NCBI GenBank assembly: GCA_009773335.1 | Contig: WRPF01000010.1 | Location: 1 to 64,000 of the forward strand | From: Caulobacteraceae bacterium | GTDB taxonomy: Bacteria > Pseudomonadota > Alphaproteobacteria > Caulobacterales > Aquidulcibacteraceae | Length of the DNA stretch: 64,000 nucleotides | Reading direction: 5' to 3' | Translations under genes and position numbers: made by a program | Notes under the pieces: generated by a model | Told to the model about the DNA's origin: nothing | Seen by the model: only the letters and a program-made list of their open reading frames with translations | The model's database searches: none | Shown here: one piece after another, positions 17,543 through 26,009 of the stretch | Layout of the letters: the number at the start of each line of letters is the position of its first letter | How positions within the stretch are numbered: position 1 is the first letter of the stretch

Positions 17543-18124
17543 ATGGCCGACCGCACGCTCGACAGCTTGTTCCCGCAGGACGGCGCAAGCGATTTCCAGA
17601 TCCAGATGGCGTCGCTGTCGGACGCCGCCCAACAGCAGGCGCGCGATGTCGTCGAAGCCGCCGCCGCCGACGGCACGCTGGGCGATCTCGATCTTGACTC
17701 CGTCATCACGAACGCACGCGACGCGAGCGATGCCCGCGAGAGCGCCGAGGACCTGCAGGTGGAGCAGGCGCAGGCGGCGGCGGCGGGCGACTACGAGGGC
17801 GCCAGGGAGCTGTCGGAGAAGGCTGAGTATGAACTGCGCGAGGTCGAGGAGAAGGGCGACGATCCGCTTGAGGCGCAGGAGGCGATCCGTGACGCCGACT
17901 ACGACCAGATGGATCTCGAAACCGCCGATCTGCATCAGGAAATCGCTGTCGGCGACATCGCCGCCGCAGCGGACGCCGCCGAAGCCGGCGATTTTGAAAC
18001 GGCCGAGGCGCTCACCGATCACGCCGCCGACCAGATCGATGTCGCGGACGACTATGGCGGCGATGTGGATGAAGTCGAGGACGCCGCGGAGGCCGACACG
18101 GCGGACGCTGGCGTCGACGCCTGA
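17543..18124 (+). CDS. Acidic helical repeat protein (unknown)
   Basis: A 193-aa protein, almost entirely helical and acidic. It has TPR-like degenerate repeats such as AGDYEGARELSEKAEYEL and AGDFETAEALTDHAADQI (Ala-Gly-Asp-[YF]-E-x-A pattern) about 65 residues apart. AGGAGG lies 8 bases before the ATG. No catalytic residues or signal peptide are visible. It is the last gene of the 13.4-18.1 kb cluster and is followed by a strong terminator. Confidence 0.65.
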   Translation: MADRTLDSLFPQDGASDFQIQMASLSDAAQQQARDVVEAAAADGTLGDLDLDSVITNARDASDARESAEDLQVEQAQAAAAGDYEGARELSEKAEYELREVEEKGDDPLEAQEAIRDADYDQMDLETADLHQEIAVGDIAAAADAAEAGDFETAEALTDHAADQIDVADDYGGDVDEVEDAAEADTADAGVDA

Positions 18125-18152
18125 AACTTGAGTGAGGGACGCACGTGGAGAC

Positions 18153-18181
18153 GCGCCCTCCCCGCAAGGGGAGGGCGCTTT
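18153..18181. terminator. Rho-independent terminator between convergent genes
   Basis: GCGCCCTCCCC (18153-18163), a GCAA tetraloop and GGGGAGGGCGC (18168-18178) form a perfect 11-bp GC stem, followed by TTTCTTC. This ends the rightward acidic-protein cluster and lies 3 bases before the stop of the convergent protease gene. Confidence 0.9.
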
Positions 18182-18183
18182 CT

Positions 18184-18921
18184 TCAATTGACGACGATCG
18201 CCCTTCGCCATGCCTGCACGATCTGACGGTAAGGCACGGGCTGCGTGTAGACCTGCATCGGATCGTTGATGTGCAGCACCGGTTCGACGCCGCCCTGTGT
18301 CTGCACGAAGGACATGCCGCGCAGGACGACGACGTGGTTCATCTGCGGCCCCGTCTGCAGTGCGAGAATGACGGCGTGCCCGCCTGCGAGCGTCCGGTAG
18401 AGGGTCATCGGATCGGTCGGTTCGGCGAAGCCCGAGTAACGGCCACCGAACTGTGCGATGAGCCCCTGGATCTGTTCCAGGGACCCGGGTCGCACGCATT
18501 GCTGGTTATAGCCGTTGCAGCACACGCCGGGCTCCGCGCCGTTCGCCATCGCCACGAGTGCGCACTGCGCTGGCGTCGACTGCTGGCCGCGCGAGGCGGC
18601 GATGATCTGCTGCGACACCGCCGCCCAGCACCACACCTCCGTTTCCTGGCGAAGATTTTCGATCGGCAGATCGACCGGGGGCGGAACCGGCTGGCCCGGC
18701 GCGGGCTGCCAGACGCCGGTGCTGGGCTGGTAGGACGCGTTCTGCTGCGTCGGTGCGCCGCCGTCGCCCAGCCGTGAGATCCCGCCGCCGGTCATCTGGT
18801 CGATGCCGGCCAGGATCGCGATGGCGCCCACGACGGCGAGAATTATGCGGTTTCGGCTCGGAACGCCGCGCTGTTTCGGGCGGTGCGCCGGTTGCTCCCC
18901 GAGATGTCGCCACTCGTTCAT
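18184..18921 (-). CDS. Papain-like (C39/C70-type) cysteine protease, membrane-anchored
   Basis: A 245-aa protein. One TM helix near residues 23-42 (RIILAVVGAIAILAG) is followed by a Pro/Gln-rich linker and a papain-like domain. The catalytic Cys is in EVWCWAAVSQQII, the His in MNHVVVLRG and the Asn/Asp in HINDPM, the order expected for papain-fold families such as C39_2 and C70. Extra cysteines in PGVCCNGYNQQC may form disulfides, which fits an extracytoplasmic domain. The start at 18921 has GGAGG just upstream. It is divergent in function from, but next to, the Ser/Thr kinase gene on the same strand. The substrate is unknown; a bacteriocin-type peptide or a surface protein are possibilities. 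Confidence 0.78.
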   Translation of the reverse strand: MNEWRHLGEQPAHRPKQRGVPSRNRIILAVVGAIAILAGIDQMTGGGISRLGDGGAPTQQNASYQPSTGVWQPAPGQPVPPPVDLPIENLRQETEVWCWAAVSQQIIAASRGQQSTPAQCALVAMANGAEPGVCCNGYNQQCVRPGSLEQIQGLIAQFGGRYSGFAEPTDPMTLYRTLAGGHAVILALQTGPQMNHVVVLRGMSFVQTQGGVEPVLHINDPMQVYTQPVPYRQIVQAWRRAIVVN

Positions 18922-18989
18922 GTCGGGTGTCCTCCCTGTCCGTTTGAAAGCCTGTCGGCCTGAAAGGCGCGACGCGGCGACAAAACAGG

Positions 18990-21437
18990 TCAGGTCTCGA
19001 GACGGATGGCTGAAGCGGGCTTGCGACGCGCGCAGACGTCGAGGTTGTTGCTCAGCAAGCCGAGTTGCGTGGAGGTGTCCCACGGCGTCAGCACGCCGCG
19101 CGTCTTGAGGGAAAGAAACTGTTGTTCCGCCTCGGCCCATGACCGGCAGGCCTCTGCCCGGCGACCCGCCCGCCAGTTGATCGTCCCGAGGACCATTGTG
19201 TCGAACGCGAGATCTCGTTCGGCGCGGATCTCGCCCGGGTGCGCGCGGCGGTACGCCTGCTTGGCCGCGACGACGGCCGTTTCCTCACGCAGGGCGTCGC
19301 GGAACTGTCCGGTGGATGCGAGCAGCTGCGCGAGCGCGCTCTGCTGGCGCCACATGAGACGGCGCAGGTTGTGGTCCCGGGATTCAAAACTCAGCAGCCG
19401 GTTGCCGTATGCAAGGCTCTCGCGCATGCGCGGGATCGCTCCCCGCGTCTGGCCGAGACTGTCGAGCGTGGTGGCCACATCGTAGTTGTTGACGATCAGC
19501 GCCTTGATCAGGCTGGTGCTGTTCGGCATGCGCACGAGCGCTTCGCGCAGGAGCGCGTCCGCCGACTGGAAGACCTGCAGGCCGCCCTCGCGGTCTCCGA
19601 GGTACCAGCGCGCGTTGCCGAGCTTGGAAAGCACGCCTGCGCGCCAGACCGGATAGCGGTCGTCGAGCCGCATGTCGCCGCGCCATGTGTCCAGGGCGGC
19701 GAGGCTCTTCGCGCCGATGATCCGCACGTCGTCGTAGCGTTCTTCCCAATCAGCGATCTCCATCTGCCGCAGCAACAGGCTCTGCTGCGTGTCGAGCCAC
19801 CTTGCGCTGATCGGGTCCGTCGGCGCGCCAAGCAGCCGTTCCGCTTCCGCGACAAGAGCCTTGGCGGCATCCATGCGCTGGTCGCTCTGGATCGCGATGG
19901 TCGCCATCATCAGCTTGCAGTGCGCGCGTTCGAGCGATGCGCCGGGCAGATCGGTCTTCGCCAACATGGCGTCTGCCCGGGCGAGGTTGGCGCGCGCCGC
20001 GTCGAGATCGCCGAGGTTCGGCATGCTCGGTACGCCCTGGACCTGTGCGAGCCGGATGTAGCCCGCCGCGGTTTCAAGACGCACTTCGGGCGGCGTCGAG
20101 GGCGCGCGGGCGAGCCTGTCGAGATAGCCCTGCGCCACGCGCGCCATGCGGAAACGCGTCTCGGTGGTGCCCGGCGTCTGCGCGAGCGCGTCGTAGAGAT
20201 CGAATATCTGGAACTTGGACAGCGACCGCACCTCGCCGAAGCGCTGTTCGGCCTGCACGCGCATCGCCTCGGCGCGGTTGTAGAGCACGCCCATGACGAC
20301 AAGCGCGGTCGTCAACCCGACGAGGGCGGCGACAGTCGCGGTCACGCCCCAGCGGTGGCGGCGTATGAAGAGGGATGTCTCGTACCGCCAGTCGCGATCG
20401 CGGGCCGCGAGGGGATGCAGGCCAAGCCAGTTCTCAAGATCGGTCGCGAGCGCGCTGGCGCTCGCGTAACGGTGGTCCGGGCGCGGGTCGGTCGCCCTGG
20501 CGACGATGAACGCGAGATCGCCCTCGAAGGTCGCCATGCGTTGGTCGCCAACGTCGATGGCGCTGGCGAGCGACAGCGGCAACCGGGCGGCTGCGTCGCG
20601 CGGGGCGCCGACCAGCAGTTCGTAGAGCATGACGCCCAGCGCGAAGACATCGTCGCTGGGTGTTGGCCGCTCGCCGGCCAGGCGCGACGGGCTCGCGTAC
20701 GCGGGCGTCAGCGGGTAGGCGCCGGATTCGTCCGCGCCGTCGGATGGTTGCGCGGTCAGCACCTGCGCGATGCCGAAATCGAGCAACTTCACGACGCCGT
20801 CGCCGTCAACGATGATGTTCGACGGCTTTATGTCGGCGTGGACGACGAAGGCCGCATGCGCGTGCTGCACGCCGGCGCAGACGTCGATCACCAGCCGGGC
20901 GATGGCGCGTGGCTCGAGCTTGCGTCGGCGCACATGATGGTCGATGGGATCGCCCGTCAGCAATTCCATGACGAAGTAAGCGAGGCCGGACGGGTCTGCG
21001 CCGCCGTCGTAGAGCTGCGCGATGTTCCTGTGACGCAGCCGCGCGAGCACACGCCGTTCGGTGTCGAAGTATGCCGCGGACGTTGCAGCGTAGAGGCTCG
21101 GGCGGAGAAGCTTCACCGCCACGGATTGCTCGAACAGGCCGTCGTCGCGCTCCGCGCGCCAGACGTCGCCCATTCCGCCACTGCCGATGCGTTCGGTGAG
21201 CCTGTAGGCGCCGATGCGTTCGGGCGGTGCGATGGTTGCGGGACGCGCGCGGGCTGAGGGCGCCTCGGTGGGGAAGGCGGTCGAGCGGCGTGCGGCGTCG
21301 ACCAGAGCGCGCACGGCCTCACGAAGCTGGGGATCATCGCCGCACTTCGCCGCGATCCATGCGTCCCGGGCGTCCGGCGCCTCCATCAGGGACTCCTCGA
21401 ACGTCCTCAGCGCGCGGCGTTCGAGTGCGATATCCAT
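18990..21437 (-). CDS. Membrane Ser/Thr protein kinase with TPR-like sensor region
   Basis: An 815-aa protein. The kinase domain spans about residues 75-335: Gly loop IGSGGMGDVWRAERDD, VAVKLLRP lysine, catalytic loop VHADIKPSNIIVDG, and DFGIAQV. The loop reads HAD rather than HRD, so it is a non-RD kinase that may not need activation-loop phosphorylation. A TM helix follows (WGVTATVAALVGLTTALVVMG), then about 440 residues of helical TPR-like repeats outside the membrane. It lies 2 bases downstream of the ECF sigma factor gene on the same strand, so the two form an operon. Kinase/sigma pairs of this kind link an extracytoplasmic signal to transcription. Confidence 0.9.
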   Translation of the reverse strand: MDIALERRALRTFEESLMEAPDARDAWIAAKCGDDPQLREAVRALVDAARRSTAFPTEAPSARARPATIAPPERIGAYRLTERIGSGGMGDVWRAERDDGLFEQSVAVKLLRPSLYAATSAAYFDTERRVLARLRHRNIAQLYDGGADPSGLAYFVMELLTGDPIDHHVRRRKLEPRAIARLVIDVCAGVQHAHAAFVVHADIKPSNIIVDGDGVVKLLDFGIAQVLTAQPSDGADESGAYPLTPAYASPSRLAGERPTPSDDVFALGVMLYELLVGAPRDAAARLPLSLASAIDVGDQRMATFEGDLAFIVARATDPRPDHRYASASALATDLENWLGLHPLAARDRDWRYETSLFIRRHRWGVTATVAALVGLTTALVVMGVLYNRAEAMRVQAEQRFGEVRSLSKFQIFDLYDALAQTPGTTETRFRMARVAQGYLDRLARAPSTPPEVRLETAAGYIRLAQVQGVPSMPNLGDLDAARANLARADAMLAKTDLPGASLERAHCKLMMATIAIQSDQRMDAAKALVAEAERLLGAPTDPISARWLDTQQSLLLRQMEIADWEERYDDVRIIGAKSLAALDTWRGDMRLDDRYPVWRAGVLSKLGNARWYLGDREGGLQVFQSADALLREALVRMPNSTSLIKALIVNNYDVATTLDSLGQTRGAIPRMRESLAYGNRLLSFESRDHNLRRLMWRQQSALAQLLASTGQFRDALREETAVVAAKQAYRRAHPGEIRAERDLAFDTMVLGTINWRAGRRAEACRSWAEAEQQFLSLKTRGVLTPWDTSTQLGLLSNNLDVCARRKPASAIRLET

Positions 21438-21439
21438 GG

Positions 21440-22042
21440 TCAGGCCCGCTCCGGATCCTGGTCGTCATGGCCCAGATCCTTCAGCAGCCACGCGCGCGCC
21501 GTGCGCCATTGCCGCTTCACGGTGGATTCCGAGACGCCGTCCATCTGCGCGATCTCTTCGATCGTGAGGCCGGCGAAAAAGCGCATCTCCACAAGCCGCG
21601 CCTTGTCCGGATCGATCGTGGCGAGCCGTGTAAGGCTGTCGTCGAAGGCTTCCAGATCCAGCGGCGCGCGCGCCTTCTCGTCGGCGGCATGATCGACCCA
21701 GCGGGTGACCACGGGCGGCGCCTGGCGCTTCTGCGCCCGGAAGCGACGCACCTCGTCGATCAGGATCTGGCGCATGACGCGGGCGGACACGGCCAGGAAG
21801 TGCGTCCGCTCCTTCCAGGCGATCCGGTCTAGGTGGAGGAGGCGGATCGCCGCCTCGTTGGCGAGTTCGGTCGGCTGGATATTGAGCTTGGCGCCCTCGT
21901 CGCGCAGCACCCGGCGCGCCACCCGACGCATCTCGTCGTAGTGCAATGCAAGCAGCCGGTCGCGGGCCTTGGGATCGCCTCGGCCGAAACCGTCCCAGAG
22001 CGTCGTCAGATCGATCTCGACCGGTTCCGGTTCGTCCATCAC
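21440..22042 (-). CDS. ECF-type RNA polymerase sigma factor (kinase-linked)
   Basis: A 200-aa sigma-70-like factor. Region 2 includes LALHYDEMRRVARRVLRDEG and THFLAVSARVMRQILIDEVR; region 4 includes VEMRFFAGLTIEEIAQMDGV then SESTVKRQWRTARAWLLKDL. These match the ECF group that lacks an anti-sigma partner and is encoded beside Ser/Thr kinases. Its activity is probably controlled by phosphorylation by the downstream kinase (inference from the group). No autoregulatory promoter could be assigned. Confidence 0.9.
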   Translation of the reverse strand: MMDEPEPVEIDLTTLWDGFGRGDPKARDRLLALHYDEMRRVARRVLRDEGAKLNIQPTELANEAAIRLLHLDRIAWKERTHFLAVSARVMRQILIDEVRRFRAQKRQAPPVVTRWVDHAADEKARAPLDLEAFDDSLTRLATIDPDKARLVEMRFFAGLTIEEIAQMDGVSESTVKRQWRTARAWLLKDLGHDDQDPERA

Positions 22043-22358
22043 TCGCTTCCGCGGGGCGTCGCGCCCGAACTCTGCGCCTGAACTTTACGCAATGTCGCGA
22101 AAATGGCAAAGCGCATCACCCTGCGGGGGCTGGAATTCGATGCGCGGCCGGTCGGGAGGCGGGTCCGGGCGCGCGATGGGCGAGCGGGCTCCCTGGCCTG
22201 GCGAGCCGGAAATTTCACGTCGGCGCGGCGGGTGGACAGAATCTCGCTCTCCGGGACGACGGCTTCCGGCGCGGGCGCAGCAGGCGCGCAGGAAGACCAA
22301 CTACACATGGGCACGCGTGCGACCTCCGGAAGTTGACCAAAACGCGCCATAGACGCCC
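22043..22358. other. Non-coding stretch before the first att site
   Basis: About 315 bases between the sigma factor start and the dusA-like att core. No reading frame with a ribosome site or recognisable product was found on either strand, and no dusA 5' sequence is seen immediately left of the core. It must contain the sigma factor promoter, which could not be pinpointed. Confidence 0.5.
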
Positions 22359-22426
22359 CTGATGGATTGCACAGAGAGTTGCGTGTTTTCAATGGGTTGC
22401 AAGCGGTTGGGCACACGGCGGGCACA
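22359..22426 (+). mobile_element. att site 1: dusA-like core plus two integrase arm repeats
   Basis: The core CTGATGGATTGCACAGAGAG (22359-22378) encodes the L-M-D-C-T-E equivalent of the DusA motif MMDWT. It is followed by TGTTTTC and two heptamers GGGCACA at 22409-22415 and 22420-22426, exactly 11 bp apart. The same order recurs at 35.9 and 62.7 kb. Unlike those, the sequence left of this core does not encode the DusA DHRFxVxP start. I read it as the left end of element 1. Confidence 0.7.
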
Positions 22427-22463
22427 GCAAGAATGATAGGCGTGCGTTGTCGCGCGTTGTCCA

Positions 22464-22750
22464 CTAGCGCCCTATGGATCCTTCCAGCCGTTGAGTTGTG
22501 ACCGAGAAGGGCCGCCATCGGACGCGCGCAGCGCCAGACCTGCGCACCGGATGAAATACGCGCGACCAGCAGGGCCACTGCCGGCGTGCAGCGCGCTGAA
22601 ACCGGCAGAGCATGCAGGGCGGTTGGCCGATGATCTCACCGACAAATAACGCGCCAAGCGTTGCAGCAAGTCCGACGAAATAGGCTCCGAGCAACAACCA
22701 CCACGCCCGTCGGTTGTGAGACTCAATATTGCGCGGCCTCGCCGCATCAT
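22464..22750 (-). pseudogene. Frameshifted, truncated dsbB (disulfide bond protein B) remnant
   Basis: One frame holds WWLLLGAYFVGLAATLGALF and, a few residues on, GQPPCMLCRFQRA: the first TM helix and the CxxCxxQR quinone-reactive motif of DsbB. The likely start (ATGATG at 22745-22750 with GGGAG before it) is in a different frame, and after FQRA the DsbB-like continuation (MALLVARISS, then PMAALLG) moves to a third frame. The gene then ends near the island's left end without the second periplasmic Cys pair. It is therefore a decayed remnant, not a working gene. It lies downstream of the MAPEG gene at the tail of the metal operon. Confidence 0.7.
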
Positions 22751-22788
22751 TCTCCCGTCCGAGGTCGCGAACAACTTGCGCGAGGTTG

Positions 22789-23346
22789 CTATCCGGCGGC
22801 GATCTGCGCGATGAGCAACGCAATGGCCAGAGCAAATGCCGCGAACGTCGGCAGGGCCGTCAGCACCATGCCGAAGGATCGCATTTCCAGGCCTTTCGAC
22901 CTGTCCATGAGGAACGCCACTCGTCCGGCGCAGAACAGGACAACCGCGCCCGGAATGAGCGCGAGGGCGGGCCCTTTGAGGAGCGTCGCCAGAACCAGAT
23001 GCGCCATGACGGCGATGAAGGCCTGTTCCAGCGTGTTCAGCAGGAAGGTTCTCGGGACGGCCCTCTCTGCCTGCTTTGGCGCCGCAGGCTTCTTCGACAC
23101 GGTCGGCGCGGGCGCCTGGTAGAAGCGCGCCTGCGCCTCTAGCCTTGTGGCGATGAGAACCCATACAGCGACAAACACGTCGGCGCGCAATGCGAAGGCA
23201 AGGCGTTCGCCCATGTCGCCCGGAATGCGCCACAGCGCCGGAATGATGAAGTACGCGCCTGCAAGGACCACAGCGCAGGCGACAAGCGCGACGCTGTTGT
23301 TCCAGACGAGACGGCGTTGGTCGTTGGCTAGGGTCATGGTCTGCAT
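22789..23346 (-). CDS. MAPEG-family membrane protein
   Basis: About 185 aa with four hydrophobic helices. The segment RTFLLNTLEQAFIAVMAHLVLATLL carries the N-x-x-E-Q pattern typical of MAPEG proteins (membrane-associated proteins in eicosanoid and glutathione metabolism), which are usually about 130-200 aa. A soluble loop rich in Ala/Pro/Lys separates helices 2 and 3. The ATG at 23346 (or 23337) lies only a few bases after the P-type ATPase stop, so it is co-transcribed. Bacterial MAPEG proteins are poorly understood; glutathione-linked detoxification is possible. Confidence 0.72.
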   Translation of the reverse strand: MQTMTLANDQRRLVWNNSVALVACAVVLAGAYFIIPALWRIPGDMGERLAFALRADVFVAVWVLIATRLEAQARFYQAPAPTVSKKPAAPKQAERAVPRTFLLNTLEQAFIAVMAHLVLATLLKGPALALIPGAVVLFCAGRVAFLMDRSKGLEMRSFGMVLTALPTFAAFALAIALLIAQIAAG

Positions 23347-23350
23347 GCCA

Positions 23351-25381
23351 TCACGAAGCGACTGCCTCCTTGTATCCCAGCAGACGCAGCGCATTGACCA
23401 CCACCACCAGCGTTGAGCCTTCGTGGAAGATGATCGCAGCGCCGATCTTCAGACCAAATATCGTCGCCGGTATGAGAAAGGCGACAACGCCCAGGCTGAC
23501 CCAGAGATTTTGCTTGATGATGCCGCTCGCGCGACGGCTCAGGCCGACGGCGAAAGGGAGATGGTTGAGATCGTCGGCCATGAGCGCGACATCAGCGGTT
23601 TCCAGTGCGACATCCGATCCAGCTGCACCCATCGCGATGCCGACGCTCGCATTGGCGAGCGCCGGTGCGTCGTTGACGCCGTCACCCACCATGGCGACGC
23701 CGCCTTGCGCGCTCAAAGCCTTGATGAAGGCGACCTTGTCTTCCGGCATGAGGCCGCCGCGTGCTTCGGTGAGGCCGACCTTCGTGGCGATCGCGTCAGC
23801 GACCCGCTGGTTGTCGCCGGTCAGCATGATCATCCGGACGATGCCCAATGCTGCGAGACGGTTCAGGACTTCCCTAGCGGCGGCACGCTCGGTATCCATA
23901 AGACCAAGAACACCGAGATACTGCCCGCCGCGTCGCACCATCATCACGGTGCGACCGTCCGCCTCCAGCTGGTTGGCGGCGGCCTTCACCGCCTCCGGAG
24001 GCGGCGTGGGAGACTCCGTAAACAGCGTCGGCTTGCCGATCTGGACGCTCATGCCGCCGATGCGGCCCTGGACGCCCTTGCCGGTGATGCTTTCGACGGC
24101 CTCGGTCTCCGGGAGCGGCGTTGCGCCAAGTCGTTCGAGGCCGTCGCGGACAACTGCGCCGGCGAGGGGATGGTCGCTGCTTTTCTCGATTGCGACGGCA
24201 ACAGCGAGGAGATCGCTTTCGCTTACTCCGGGCGCGGCGATGACATCCGTGAGACGAGGTTTGCCTTCCGTCAGTGTGCCGGTCTTGTCGAACGCGATGG
24301 AGGTGACGGTACCCAAGGCTTCCAGCGGTCCGCCGCCTTTCACCAGCACGCCGCCCCGTGCCGCTCGTGCGACGCCGCTCAACACGGCGCTGGGGACCGA
24401 AATCGCGAGGGCGCAGGGGCTCGCGGCGACGAGCACCGCCATGGCGCGGTAGAAGCTCTTCGCAAAGGTTTCGTCGATCACGAGCCAGGCAAAACAGAGC
24501 ACGGCGACAAGCACGAGCACCGCAGGTACGAAATACTTTTCGAAGTGATCAGTGAACCGTTGCGTCGGCGAACGTTGCGCTTCGGCGTCCGCGACCATGC
24601 GCACAATGCGAGCGAGCGTGCTTTCACCCGCCGGGCGTGCGACGCGCACGTCAAGCGCTCCGGCGCCGTTGATCGTGCCAGCGAAGACGCGGTGTTCCGT
24701 CGGCGCCTTGGCGAAGTCCAGCGCCGACTCCGCGCCGCCGGGGGCTGGGCGCTTGTCGGCGGGCACGCTTTCACCGGTGATCGGCGCCTGATTCACGCTG
24801 CTTTCGCCGACGATGACGAGGCCGTCGGCGGGCAGGCGCTCGTTCGGCCTGACGACCATGATGTCGCCGACCTGCAGCGCCTCGACGGCGACGTCTTCGG
24901 TCGCTTCGCCTCGGCGGATCGTGGCGCGTTCAGGCGCGAGTTTGGAGAGCGCTTCGATCTCGCGACGCGCGCGCCCCATGGCGTAGTGTTCCAGCGCATG
25001 GCCGAGACTGAACAGGAAGAGCAGAAGCGCGCCCTCTGCCCATGCGCCGAGAAACGCCGCACCTGCCGCTGCGGCCAGCATAAGGGTGTCGATCTTGAAC
25101 TGGCGTCGAGCAAGATTTCCGAGCGCTTCGCGCGCGGCGAAGTACCCTCCGAGGCCATAAGCCAGGACGTAGAGAGACAGCGAAACGAACCCAGGCGCGC
25201 GCGATTCAAGAAGCCAGCCCACACCAAGCGCCGCGCCCGAGGACAGCGCGAACACGAGTTCGGTGCGCTCGCCGAACAGCCCGCCACCTTCGTGGTCATG
25301 CGCCTCTGCGCCATGGGCGTCGCCGCCAGGTGCCGCGACGGGCGCGGCGGCGACCGTCGGATCGTTGTCAGGCATGCTCAT
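23351..25381 (-). CDS. P1B-4-type heavy-metal exporting ATPase
   Basis: A 676-aa P-type ATPase. The short N-terminus is His-rich (GGDAHGAEAHDHEGGG) and lacks a CxxC domain. It has the phosphorylation motif DKTGTLTEGKP, the hinge GDGVNDAP, an SPC motif (AASPCALAIS) in the metal-site helix and HEGST near the C-terminus. SPC plus HEG(G/S)T defines subgroup P1B-4, known from CoaT, CtpD and CzcP, which export Co, Fe or Zn. It moves metal from the cytosol to the periplasm, complementing the CzcCBA pump upstream. It overlaps the AhpD-like gene by 4 bases (ATGA). Confidence 0.92.
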   Translation of the reverse strand: MSMPDNDPTVAAAPVAAPGGDAHGAEAHDHEGGGLFGERTELVFALSSGAALGVGWLLESRAPGFVSLSLYVLAYGLGGYFAAREALGNLARRQFKIDTLMLAAAAGAAFLGAWAEGALLLFLFSLGHALEHYAMGRARREIEALSKLAPERATIRRGEATEDVAVEALQVGDIMVVRPNERLPADGLVIVGESSVNQAPITGESVPADKRPAPGGAESALDFAKAPTEHRVFAGTINGAGALDVRVARPAGESTLARIVRMVADAEAQRSPTQRFTDHFEKYFVPAVLVLVAVLCFAWLVIDETFAKSFYRAMAVLVAASPCALAISVPSAVLSGVARAARGGVLVKGGGPLEALGTVTSIAFDKTGTLTEGKPRLTDVIAAPGVSESDLLAVAVAIEKSSDHPLAGAVVRDGLERLGATPLPETEAVESITGKGVQGRIGGMSVQIGKPTLFTESPTPPPEAVKAAANQLEADGRTVMMVRRGGQYLGVLGLMDTERAAAREVLNRLAALGIVRMIMLTGDNQRVADAIATKVGLTEARGGLMPEDKVAFIKALSAQGGVAMVGDGVNDAPALANASVGIAMGAAGSDVALETADVALMADDLNHLPFAVGLSRRASGIIKQNLWVSLGVVAFLIPATIFGLKIGAAIIFHEGSTLVVVVNALRLLGYKEAVAS

Positions 25382-25908
25382 GCTGCAGCGGCTTCAATGA
25401 GCACGGTCGCGCTCACGGCGCTGATCGTCGAGGCGATGCGAAGCGCGGCTTGAACGCGCTCCAGAGAAACGCCACGCTTGTGCAGGTCGGACTCGTGCGC
25501 GTTGAGGCAAGAGCCACACCCGTGTACCGCAGACACCGCCAGCGCCCAGAGTTCGAAGTCGATTTTGTCGACGCCCGCCTGCGATAGCGCCAGCATGCTG
25601 AGGTGAGCCGGCGCAGCGCGGTAGTCGTGATTGTTCAAAAGATTGATGGCGCGGTAGTAAACGGTATTCATCGCCATGACGGTCGCGGCGGACTTCGCGG
25701 CTACCCTGGCGTCGGCGCTCAAGCGGGATGTGGCGTCTGCTTCGATCGCCTTTATTACCTGTGCGACGCCGGTGGCGTAGGCGCATGCCAGAAAGCAGCC
25801 CCACTTCTGTTGCTCCGTGAGCAGTGTTTCAGCACTCAGAACGTCGATGTTTACCTGCTGATCGGCGGCGTAAGCGGGCAGGGCGTCTCGCAGTGCAGTT
25901 AGCGACAT
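25378..25908 (-). CDS. AhpD-family alkylhydroperoxidase-like protein
   Basis: A 176-aa all-helical protein. The AhpD active-site pattern is seen as AVHGCGSCLNAHESDLHKRG (CxxC followed by His), and the length matches AhpD itself (about 175 aa). AhpD reduces peroxiredoxin AhpC through a lipoyl or thiol carrier; no ahpC gene is present here. It is translationally coupled to the P1B-4 ATPase downstream and lies about 100 bases after czcA, so it seems to serve against redox stress caused by metals (inference). Confidence 0.88.
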   Translation of the reverse strand: MSLTALRDALPAYAADQQVNIDVLSAETLLTEQQKWGCFLACAYATGVAQVIKAIEADATSRLSADARVAAKSAATVMAMNTVYYRAINLLNNHDYRAAPAHLSMLALSQAGVDKIDFELWALAVSAVHGCGSCLNAHESDLHKRGVSLERVQAALRIASTISAVSATVLIEAAAA

Positions 25909-26009
25909 TGTCGAACTCCTTCCACTACTGGCGGTCGCCCCCGCCGAGCCGACGGGTTGTTGACGAGCGCCGGCATCGCGATCCAGGTGCGGGCGTCAGT
26001 GACATCTGG

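Noticed and set aside
19239-21257. 672-codon frame on the plus strand across the Ser/Thr kinase gene
   Set aside because: Antisense to an intact kinase with clear motifs; no ribosome site or known domain.
23423-25453. 676-codon frame on the plus strand across the P-type ATPase
   Set aside because: Antisense shadow of a gene with all P-type ATPase motifs.
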